Source: CBDUXT01 sp965371245
GTDB lineage: Bacteria > Planctomycetota > Phycisphaerae > UBA1845
DNA: 15,852 nucleotides
Assembly (NCBI GenBank): GCA_965371245.1
Contig: CBDUXT010000115.1
Span: 1 to 15,852 of the forward strand
Reading direction: 5' to 3'
The position numbers and the translations under genes were made by a program. The notes beneath the pieces were generated by a model. The model was not told the origin of the DNA. It did not search any database and saw only the letters and a program-made list of their open reading frames with translations. Of the stretch, positions 7,424 through 13,377 are shown piece after piece (within the stretch, counting starts at the first letter, position 1; each line of letters opens with the position of its first letter).

Positions 7424-8599
7424 TTACGGCGCCTCGCTCTCACCGGGCGGGGCATGGTCAGCGGCGCTCACCGGCCAACCGGCCTCCGTGATGTGATAGC
7501 GCTTGCCAAAGAGTGAGACATCCGTGCCGGAAAGATGACCGACGATCCCAAGAAAGAGTGCAGCCAGCAAGCCGATCATGCCGAACCCGACGGCCAGCGG
7601 TCGCTTGCGGGGATGGCGCTCCTTGCCGCGGTCGAGGAACGGCCAGAACAACAAAAGGACGAACGGAACGGAGCAGGCAAAGATGCCGATCACCGCGCCG
7701 TAGGCACCTTTGAAATACTTGAGTAACTGGTAACTCGGAAGGAAGTACCACTCGGGCTTGATGTGCGGGGGTGTCAGTAGCGGGTCGGCTGGTTCGCCGA
7801 TCTCCCAAGGTACCACCACCGACAGCGTGACCAGCACCGCCACCAAGAGAACGGCCACCACGCCTTCCTTGGCCACGTGAACGGGGAAGAACGGGATGCC
7901 GTGCTCCTGCGGGAGCGGCTTTTCCTCGTCCACGGGTTCCATCGTCGCCAGGTTGTTCAGCCGCATGAGCGTCAGATGGATGGCGACCAGGCCCGTCAGA
8001 ACCCACGGCAGGATGATGACATGCACCACGAAGAATCGTGAGAGCGTTTCGCCCGTGACCGTGTCGCCGCCGCGCAGGAAGTACTGAAGCCAGACGCCGA
8101 TCACCGGAACCTTGCTGGCGGACTCGGTCCCCACCGTCGTCGCCCAGAACGCAAGCTGATTCCACGGCAGTAGGTACCCGGTGAAACCAAAGATCACCGT
8201 GACAATGAAGATCAGAACGCCCGAGACCCACGTCAGCTCACGCGGCTTCTTGTAGGAACCCATGAAGTACGTACGAATCATGTGAAGGAGCAGCGCCACG
8301 ATCATCAGCGTCGCGCCCCAGGCGTGAATCTGGCGAAACAGCCAACCGAAGTGTACGTCGGCCGTGATGAACTGGATGGATTTGTGGGCGGCCTCCGGCG
8401 TGGGGCGGTAGTAAATCAGCAGCAAGATGCCGGTCAGCGTCTGGCTGACGAACAGCAGCAACGAGAGGCTGCCGAAAATGTGCAGCCAACCCGTGTGTGG
8501 CGGCAGGCGCTTGTGAAGCTGCTTGTCGATGAACCGGCGCGCGGTTTCCGTGTCGAACCGGTCATCGAAGAACTTGTTGATCGCCCGGCCAAGACCCAT
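7424..8599 (-). CDS. Cytochrome b, fused b6/subunit IV form, of a quinol:cytochrome c oxidoreductase
   Basis: 391 residues. The N-terminal half matches cytochrome b6: haem-ligand pairs His92/His106 (13 residues between) and His193/His208 (14 between). The 14-residue spacing in helix D is the b6 type, not the 13 of mitochondrial-type cytochrome b. KKPRELTW (117-124) and GYLLPW (141-146) are also family signatures. The C-terminal half has the Qo-site PEWY at 282-285 and further membrane helices ending near 355, so b6 and subunit IV are one chain. The Cys that binds haem ci in plant b6 is not apparent; the equivalent place reads GWLHIFGS. The protein passes quinol electrons across the membrane through two b haems. 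The Rieske gene lies upstream on the same strand, 262 bp away. A purine-rich AAAGGA (complement of 8610-8615) could be its ribosome site. A distinctive His/Pro/Glu-rich tail follows residue 365. Confidence 0.96.
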   Translation of the reverse strand: MGLGRAINKFFDDRFDTETARRFIDKQLHKRLPPHTGWLHIFGSLSLLLFVSQTLTGILLLIYYRPTPEAAHKSIQFITADVHFGWLFRQIHAWGATLMIVALLLHMIRTYFMGSYKKPRELTWVSGVLIFIVTVIFGFTGYLLPWNQLAFWATTVGTESASKVPVIGVWLQYFLRGGDTVTGETLSRFFVVHVIILPWVLTGLVAIHLTLMRLNNLATMEPVDEEKPLPQEHGIPFFPVHVAKEGVVAVLLVAVLVTLSVVVPWEIGEPADPLLTPPHIKPEWYFLPSYQLLKYFKGAYGAVIGIFACSVPFVLLLFWPFLDRGKERHPRKRPLAVGFGMIGLLAALFLGIVGHLSGTDVSLFGKRYHITEAGWPVSAADHAPPGESEAP

Positions 8600-8739
8600 C
8601 GGTTTCGATTCCTTTGCAGATCGCGCACGACCCGGTTGCGTTGAACTAGCCGGTTCTCACTGATCGCGTGCCACTCTTGCGAGACAATTCCCGAGCATCG
8701 CGCTTGGGAAATCTTCTTTCGAGCCGCGACCGTCGGGGA

Positions 8740-8768
8740 GCATGCCCAAGCCGGAGGCGCGGGCATGC
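8740..8768. repeat. 8-bp inverted repeat, hairpin palindrome 1
   Basis: GCATGCCC at 8740-8747 and GGGCATGC at 8761-8768 form a perfect 8-bp stem around a 13-nt loop. The layout CATGCCCAAGC...GCGCGGGCATG parallels palindrome 2, with paired C/G changes that keep the stem. Confidence 0.85.
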
Positions 8769-8783
8769 GTCGGCTCACCAAGC

Positions 8784-8815
8784 ACATGGCCGCGCTGCGC
8801 TTGGCCATGCCACCC
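8784..8815 (-). repeat. 32-nt hairpin repeat, copy 1 (palindrome 2)
   Basis: CATGGCC at 8785-8791 pairs with GGCCATG at 8803-8809 around an 11-nt loop; flanking bases extend the match to the second copy. Read on the minus strand it differs from 11954-11985 at a single base in the loop. Confidence 0.88.
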
Positions 8816-8861
8816 AACGACTGGAGCCACCAAGAGTCGAACCACCCTTCCGGAAACGGCG

Positions 8862-9302
8862 CTAGCTCTGACTCGACGCGATGTAGATCTTCCCATCGAG
8901 GTCTTTCACCGCGTACACCGGCATTGGCGCCGGCGGCGGACCCGACACAACCTTCCCCGCCGCGTCGAACTTGGCCGCATGACACGGACAGACGAACACC
9001 TTCTGGCTTTGATCCCACCGGACGAGGCAGCCGAGGTGCGTGCAAACGGCCGAGAAGGCCTTGAATCCCGATCGTTGGCGCACGACGATCACCGCCTTGC
9101 CGCCGACCTGGAGCATCGCGCTTTGCCCCAATGCCATCGAAGCGGCGCCCTCCAGCTCGACGTTCTCTCCGCCCGAGCCCCGTGCCGCCGGCCAAAGATA
9201 CATCAAGCCGGGGATGGTCATGGCTACGCCCGCCACGGCGGAACAGAGCGCCAACAGCAAATCGAGAAACCCGCGTCTTGTCGTGGGCTGGTTAGTGTTC
9301 AT
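8862..9302 (-). CDS. Rieske [2Fe-2S] iron-sulfur protein of the quinol oxidoreductase
   Basis: 146 residues. The start is ATG with first base at 9302, overlapping the cytochrome c stop in ATGA; the open frame continues upstream but lies over the cytochrome gene and is not family-like. The N-terminus NQPTTRRGFLDLLLALCSAVAGVAMTI carries a twin-arginine-like pair (Arg9-Arg10) and one membrane anchor (about 14-34), as expected for a Tat-exported Rieske protein. Cluster boxes are CTHLGC (Cys87, His89, Cys92) and CPCH (Cys105, Cys107, His108). By homology Cys87, His89, Cys105 and His108 bind the cluster and Cys92-Cys107 form the disulfide. The Pro loop is GPPPAPMPVY. It takes the first electron from quinol at the cytochrome b Qo site on the outer face of the membrane and passes it to a c-type haem. 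It is short, with a minimal cluster domain of the b6f or bacterial bc type. Confidence 0.95.
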   Translation of the reverse strand: MNTNQPTTRRGFLDLLLALCSAVAGVAMTIPGLMYLWPAARGSGGENVELEGAASMALGQSAMLQVGGKAVIVVRQRSGFKAFSAVCTHLGCLVRWDQSQKVFVCPCHAAKFDAAGKVVSGPPPAPMPVYAVKDLDGKIYIASSQS

Positions 9303-10732
9303 AAGCCGTTCCGTCCGCTTACGGGTTCGGGCAGGGGCTTGACGTAGACAGCCTTGAGCTGCTTGTACTTGGCGTAGCAAACGACCGCGAAGACGAGCGA
9401 AAACACCCAGATCGGCACGATGGCCGCATAGCGCATGTCGAGCCCGGCCTGCTGGTCGTCCAGCTCGTCGTTGATTTCCTTGCAGACGGCGTTCAGCTCG
9501 GCCACTTTGGCCGCCACTTTTTCGTTGTCCAGCGTGTGCTGTAGGGGAGCCAGTCCGATGAGGTGGGTCTTGGCGTCCTCGAAACGGAAACGCTGGGCGT
9601 CGAGCAGCAGCACGCCTTGCTCCATCTCGTCGAGTCGCTGGGCAGTCCTGACATAGTATCGCTCGGCATGGGCAATCTGGTCGATCAGGTCGAACAGCTT
9701 GGGCAGGCTCTCGTCGTCCTCCAGGTCCTCGTGGCACTCGGTGCAGGTTTCGATCGTCCGTTCGATGATCTGCTTTGGGTCGGGATGGATCGCCGCCGTG
9801 ATCTGCTCGGGCGTTGGGTCGGGCTCGGAGGCCAGTAAGTGCGCATAGCGACGGATGAGCAGTCCCGTCGGCTTGGTGATTCGCTCGATCAGATGGAAGC
9901 TGCGCCCCTCGCCGCCGCCGTGGCATTGCACGCACCCTTTGTGCTCCTCTTGATCGGCGTGAATGCTTGTGGCGAAGTTCAGGGCGGCATGCTCGTGACA
10001 CTGCCCGCACACGGCGACGACGGTCGAATAGCCCGGCGGAGCGGCCGAGTGGTTCCCGTGGCACGTCGCACACGTCGGGGCACCGGTGTCCTGTTGCTCG
10101 AACAGCAGCCGGCCATGGACGCTTTTGCGGTATTCGTCCACCACCGCGACCGGCAGGTCGTATTCGTCCATCAGCGCCGCGTTCGCGTGACATTCCCCGC
10201 ATGTCCCCGGAACATTGAACGGGTGGGTCCGGCTGGCTGGTTCGGTGGCTGACAGCACCTCGTGGACGCCGTGGCAGTCCGTGCAAACGGCGACACGGTC
10301 ATCACCCTTCTCGACCAGCGTGCGGCCATGGCCACTCGTACGATACCGGGCGAGCTGATCGGTGCGGAGCCCGTACGGGTTCATGCGGGTCACGTCGGCA
10401 TGACACACTCCGCAGGTCTCGGGAATCTGCGAACGCGACGGTTTTCCCGTGTAGTCGGCCCCATGGTCGAACCGCGCCGAGGGCGTCTCCTCGGTGGCCG
10501 CCTGCCGGAAGCGCGCCAACGAATTCGGCGCGAGTGTGAAGGAATCGGCACCGCCGTGGCAGTCCTGGCAGCGCACGGTGGCCGAGTGGATCGACCGGGC
10601 GAACTCCATGGAGTCCGCAGTGTGGCACGTAGCGCACACGATGGGATCATCGTCGGCAAGGCACGTGGATGCGCCGAGCCCGATCGCCAGGAGCGACAGC
10701 ATCAAGAAGGGCTGATTCAACGCGTGATTCAT
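9299..10732 (-). CDS. Nonahaem membrane-anchored cytochrome c, likely replacing cytochrome c1
   Basis: 477 residues from ATG 10732, chosen because a signal peptide follows directly (core LMLSLLAIGLG, likely cleaved after CLA at 26); the in-frame start at 10807 would place 25 charged residues before it. Nine CXXCH haem sites start at residues 33, 55, 107, 150, 178, 221, 242, 267 and 330. Eight fall in four diheme units of similar layout: CXXCH, spacer, a Ser-x-His or Ser-Gly-His, then CXXCH followed by Gly. The ninth stands alone before a long charged helical stretch (about 335-430, likely coiled coil) and a C-terminal membrane helix (about 434-455) with basic residues after it. The protein should sit outside the cytoplasmic membrane, anchored by its C-terminus. 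Gene order with Rieske and cytochrome b, and the absence of a cytochrome c1 gene, suggest that it receives electrons from the Rieske protein. A catalytic role cannot be excluded. The exact family was not identified. Confidence 0.9.
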   Translation of the reverse strand: MNHALNQPFLMLSLLAIGLGASTCLADDDPIVCATCHTADSMEFARSIHSATVRCQDCHGGADSFTLAPNSLARFRQAATEETPSARFDHGADYTGKPSRSQIPETCGVCHADVTRMNPYGLRTDQLARYRTSGHGRTLVEKGDDRVAVCTDCHGVHEVLSATEPASRTHPFNVPGTCGECHANAALMDEYDLPVAVVDEYRKSVHGRLLFEQQDTGAPTCATCHGNHSAAPPGYSTVVAVCGQCHEHAALNFATSIHADQEEHKGCVQCHGGGEGRSFHLIERITKPTGLLIRRYAHLLASEPDPTPEQITAAIHPDPKQIIERTIETCTECHEDLEDDESLPKLFDLIDQIAHAERYYVRTAQRLDEMEQGVLLLDAQRFRFEDAKTHLIGLAPLQHTLDNEKVAAKVAELNAVCKEINDELDDQQAGLDMRYAAIVPIWVFSLVFAVVCYAKYKQLKAVYVKPLPEPVSGRNGL

Positions 10733-11183
10733 TTCGTGTGCCGGATCATTCCGTGAGCGTCGCTGTTCCTCAACCGCGCCGAGAGGGCACCATATCCGGA
10801 CGATCAACCATGCCGACGAAGTAGCTTATCCGCCTTGTACGCCCAAACAAGGCGCCGCGATCGCAAGTTCCTTTCGGAGCGATGAAGCGTTCATCAACGC
10901 CGTTTGGCATCGGCTTCCGCCGGTCGAAACACCGGCTGGAACGCTGCGCCGTGTTTCCGACACAGAGCGCCGGATTCGAGAAGCGACGTAGCAACTGGCG
11001 TGCCATCTTCGAGACGGTCCAAGATGGTCCCTGACGCTCCGCCCGGCGCACATGGCCTCGCGTGTTCGGCATGCTGATTGCTAGCAGCTTGGTACTCGCG
11101 ATGAGGCACTCGCCGCGCGGAAGCGGCTCCGCGGCGGCATGCATGTAGATTGATCCGGTACGGGTTTCGAGAAGGATGCCACC
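10733..11183. other. Divergent intergenic region between the two cytochrome genes
   Basis: 451 bp between the starts of the minus-strand nonahaem cytochrome and the plus-strand tetrahaem cytochrome. Promoters for both should lie here, but I cannot place a sigma-70 box with confidence. It contains a perfect 8-bp inverted repeat at 10831-10854 and a GC-rich 6-bp hairpin (CGCGGA 11116-11121 with TCCGCG 11128-11133) about 50 bp before the tetrahaem start. Open frames on the minus strand (for example across 10894-11144) show no recognisable protein. Confidence 0.6.
10831..10854. promoter_or_regulatory. Perfect 8-bp inverted repeat, candidate operator or leader hairpin
   Basis: CGCCTTGT at 10831-10838 and ACAAGGCG at 10847-10854 with an 8-nt spacer. 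It lies about 100 bp upstream of the nonahaem cytochrome start. The size and symmetry fit a dimeric regulator site or an RNA hairpin in the leader. It is not followed by a T-tract on either strand, so a terminator is unlikely. Confidence 0.5.
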
Positions 11184-11861
11184 ATGAAGGTTCGACCAGC
11201 GATAGGGTTGGCGGTTCTGACGATTGCTTCTGGGTTGACGGTCTGGCGAGGCGGACTCGTGTCGTCGGCACGGGCGGGAGGCGACGGTATCTCCGCCGTC
11301 GTGGCGGTGGTCGGTCTGCCTGCGACGGCGGACGACTACGAGTATGTCGGCTCAAGCAAGTGCAAGAAATGCCATGTCAAACAGCATCGAAGTTGGAAAA
11401 AGAGCAAGATGGCCAAGGCGCTGGATACGCTCAAACCCGGCAAAGCCGTCGAGGCCAAGAAGAAGCACAACCTCGATCCCCGGAAGGATTACACGCAGGA
11501 CACCAGTTGCCTGGCGTGCCACACGACGGGCCACACCCATCCCGGCGGCTACGTGATTCCTGATCCGAGTGATAAGAAAGCGGTCAGGCGCGCCAAGAAA
11601 CTTGCCGGTGTCGGCTGCGAATCCTGCCACGGCCCTGGCAGTGCCTACAACAAGGTTTTCGAGGAGATCTTCAAGTCGAAGCGCAAGTACAAGGTTGGGG
11701 AGCTCTACGCCGCCGGTCTTGTCAAGGTGGACGCCACGACTTGCACAAAGTGCCATAACCAGAACAGCCCGACCATCGACGCGAACGAGCCCTTCGATTT
11801 CGAGGCAAAAAAAACCGAAGATGCCCACGAGAACCATCCACTCAAACAGCGGGAGGGGTAG
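11184..11861 (+). CDS. Tetrahaem cytochrome c, c554-like
   Basis: 225 residues; ATG 11184 has AAGGA at 11172-11176, 7 nt upstream. An N-terminal signal peptide is visible (hydrophobic core about 6-20, probable cleavage after SSARA at 31), so it is exported. Four CXXCH sites start at 60, 109, 145 and 187. The opening YVGSSKCKKCHVKQHRSWKKSKMAKAL pattern (from 54), with a His-x3-Trp after the first haem and a CESCHGPGS third site, resembles the cytochrome c554 family of tetrahaem electron carriers. It is soluble or loosely bound, with no second membrane segment. It is unusually Lys-rich, which suits docking to an acidic partner. Divergent placement next to the nonahaem/Rieske/cytochrome b genes suggests it shuttles electrons for that complex; this is inference. 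An A8 run at 11807-11814 lies near the 3' end in an otherwise GC-rich gene. Confidence 0.9.
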   Translation: MKVRPAIGLAVLTIASGLTVWRGGLVSSARAGGDGISAVVAVVGLPATADDYEYVGSSKCKKCHVKQHRSWKKSKMAKALDTLKPGKAVEAKKKHNLDPRKDYTQDTSCLACHTTGHTHPGGYVIPDPSDKKAVRRAKKLAGVGCESCHGPGSAYNKVFEEIFKSKRKYKVGELYAAGLVKVDATTCTKCHNQNSPTIDANEPFDFEAKKTEDAHENHPLKQREG

Positions 11862-11931
11862 GGCATTCGGTTCGCCCGAGCCATGCTGCGCCGTGTTGGT
11901 GTGCTCCTAGTGTTCCGGCACGCACGAATCT

Positions 11932-12024
11932 AAGAGTGGCACTGCCAAGCGCCGGGTGGCATGGCCAAGCGAAGCGCGGCCATGTATAACGCGGCCCGGC
12001 CAAGAGGGTCTTTCCGAGCCGCGA
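11932..12024 (+). repeat. Dispersed repeat cluster, copy 2
   Basis: AAGAGTGGCAC (11932-11942), then the 32-nt hairpin block (11954-11985, CATGGCC/GGCCATG arms at 11960-11966 and 11978-11984), then TCTTTCCGAGCCGCGA (12009-12024). The same three modules occur at 8669-8815 in another order and with the hairpin and first module on the other strand. Here the modules are packed within 93 bp. Confidence 0.82.
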
Positions 12025-12344
12025 TGCTGAAGAACCGGTCGGCGAGAAACAGCATCGACTTTGTGCAACACCCGTTCGCATCCCGGCGCGGCAACGAATG
12101 CGAAGCGTCCGTTTTGTGCTGATGCGTTCGTCCCCGCTCGCGCGACGCCCATAAGTTTCGTTCCTTTCGTCCCAAAACCGCACTGAATCTCAAGGCGAGT
12201 GCGCTAGCCTCCGGCCCATCCCCGGGCGTTTCTCGGACTCCTGCCATGCGCTCCCGCCGAGCGTCCGCATTGGCGCGGCGATGCTCAACCCAAGTGCGCG
12301 AAGCTCCGATTCACGTCTGAAGCAATTTTCGTTTTCCTGTCTTG

Positions 12345-12370
12345 ATCCGCGGACCTAACCGTTCGCGGAT
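12345..12370 (+). promoter_or_regulatory. Leader hairpin just before the Sel1 lipoprotein ribosome site
   Basis: ATCCGCG at 12345-12351 pairs with CGCGGAT at 12364-12370, giving a 7-bp stem with a 12-nt loop. It ends 13 nt before the GGAGGG ribosome site. It could be an operator or an mRNA structure affecting translation; nothing identifies a ligand or regulator. Confidence 0.4.
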
Positions 12371-12383
12371 TCATCCGGGGTGA

Positions 12384-12389
12384 GGAGGG
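12384..12389 (+). promoter_or_regulatory. GGAGGG ribosome binding site selecting a TTG start
   Basis: Strong Shine-Dalgarno sequence, 4 nt before TTG 12394. The nearest in-frame ATG (12415) is 25 nt away, too far for this site, so the rare TTG start is preferred. Confidence 0.65.
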
Positions 12390-12393
12390 TTCC

Positions 12394-13377
12394 TTGATCA
12401 ACCAGCGGCAAGATATGGACGAAACCGGATTGCGGACCCTGCGCGCGCATCTCCGTGCCGCAGGCGCCGCATGTACCGTAGGAATCGTCCTGGTTGCCGC
12501 CCTCGTATCGGGCGGATGCAAGCCATCGCAGAAGCCCGAGCCGGTGCCCCTACCTGTCTCGCACCCAACGGATGAACTTCTGTCCGACCAACCGTCGCCG
12601 GACGATGAGTGTCCGGACACCGCCTGCGAACCGGGCCTGGTCCAGCCTACGACGACTCAGTCACCGGACAACCCGCCTGGTCGCGCGCGACTGGCCTCTT
12701 TCCGGGCCGCGGCCGACTCCCCAACCGACAGCCCCAGCGCCGAGGCGATGGCAAGACTCGGACGGATGCACGTGCACGGCCAGGGCGCGGAACAAGACGA
12801 CGCGACGGCGCTCCACTGGTTCCGCAAGGCCGCGGCCGCGGGCGACGCGTCCGCCCTCAGCCACCTTGGTTGGATGCACCGTGACGGGCGCGGCGTGCCG
12901 CGGGACTATCAACAGGCTGCGTCCTACTTCCTCCGGGCCGCAAAGGCGGGCGAAACCTACGCCATGTACAGCCTCGGTCTGTTGTACCGCGACGGACATG
13001 GTTTGGCCCAGGACGACCGGGAAGCCGTCAAGTGGTTTCGCCGAGCGGCGGGAGACGACGCGGAAGGAGCCACGCACCTCGGCTTGATGTACGCTTTGGG
13101 TCGCGGCGTACCCAGAGACGACGACCTGGCGCTTCTGCTGTTCCACGAGGCGGAGGCTGAAGGCGAGACCTACGCGATGAACAACATCGGCTGGATGTAC
13201 CGCGACGGCCACGGCGTTGTGCAAGACTACGCCAAGGCGTTGCGTTGGTTCGGCAAGGCGGCGCTGGCCGGCAACACGTTGGCGATGACCAACCTCGGGT
13301 GGCTATACGAAAACGGCCACGGCGTGCCGCAAGACCACCAGCAAGCCATGGAGTGGTTCCGCCAAGCAGGCCAATGA
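12394..13377 (+). CDS. Sel1-repeat lipoprotein
   Basis: 327 residues from TTG 12394, with GGAGGG upstream. The N-terminus has a hydrophobic segment (about 28-41) ending SGGC, an acceptable though not canonical lipobox, with Cys42 as the predicted lipidation site. A Pro/Ser/Asp-rich linker (43-115) follows. Six Sel1-like repeats of about 36 residues run from about 116 to the end. Each carries the A-x2-LG-x-M/L-Y/H...G.G...D...A..WF..AA pattern, with loops such as GRGVPRDY, GHGLAQDD, GRGVPRDD and GHGVVQDY. Sel1 repeats build a helical solenoid used for protein-protein contacts, and in bacteria such proteins are often secreted or membrane-bound adaptors. The last repeat ends abruptly at WFRQAGQ-TGA, and the frame beyond the stop still resembles a repeat start. 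It converges on a Ser/Thr kinase gene; a functional link is possible but unproven. Confidence 0.9.
   Translation: MINQRQDMDETGLRTLRAHLRAAGAACTVGIVLVAALVSGGCKPSQKPEPVPLPVSHPTDELLSDQPSPDDECPDTACEPGLVQPTTTQSPDNPPGRARLASFRAAADSPTDSPSAEAMARLGRMHVHGQGAEQDDATALHWFRKAAAAGDASALSHLGWMHRDGRGVPRDYQQAASYFLRAAKAGETYAMYSLGLLYRDGHGLAQDDREAVKWFRRAAGDDAEGATHLGLMYALGRGVPRDDDLALLLFHEAEAEGETYAMNNIGWMYRDGHGVVQDYAKALRWFGKAALAGNTLAMTNLGWLYENGHGVPQDHQQAMEWFRQAGQ

Larger units (their letters stand above)
8669..8815. repeat. Cluster of palindromic dispersed-repeat modules between Rieske and cytochrome b genes
   Basis: This stretch fills most of the 262-bp gap between two genes of one respiratory set and has no convincing ORF. 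Modules shared with the cluster at 11932-12024: an 11-mer AAGAGTGGCAC (complement of 8669-8679), TCTTTCGAGCCGCGA at 8715-8729, and a 32-nt hairpin block at 8784-8815 matching 31 of 32 bases of the complement of 11954-11985. It also has a second, related palindrome at 8741-8767. Module order and orientation differ between the clusters, so they are mosaics, not one simple duplication. I associate similar palindromes with planctomycete genomes from memory only. No transposase is nearby. Confidence 0.8.
11862..12393. other. 532-bp intergenic region with repeat cluster and leader hairpin
   Basis: No gene is supported here; the open frames on either strand lack family features and mostly read through the repeat modules. 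The left half holds the repeat cluster at 11932-12024. About 12025-12340 shows nothing I can name. The right end holds the hairpin at 12345-12370 and the ribosome site of the Sel1 lipoprotein gene. Promoter elements for that gene are expected around 12300-12345, an AT-richer stretch, but none is clear. Confidence 0.6.

Noticed and set aside
7458..8231. 257-codon minus-strand open frame within the cytochrome b gene
   Set aside because: It is an alternative frame of the same strand; the cytochrome b frame holds all haem ligands and PEWY.
8434..9195. Minus-strand frame containing MAKRSAAM-like sequence over the repeat cluster
   Set aside because: It reads through palindromic repeats and the ends of two real genes; it is a spurious translation of the repeat.
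9303..10286. Upstream extension of the Rieske frame
   Set aside because: It is open but runs over the nonahaem cytochrome in another frame; the Tat-like N-terminus and the ATGA junction place the Rieske start at 9302.
10770..11355. Minus-strand open frames in the divergent cytochrome gap
   Set aside because: There is no domain, signal peptide or convincing ribosome site, and composition is like translated intergenic DNA. A decayed gene cannot be excluded.
12740..13370. About 108-bp periodicity, considered as a DNA tandem repeat or CRISPR-like array
   Set aside because: The period equals the 36-residue Sel1 unit and conservation is at protein level; there are no identical repeats with unique spacers.
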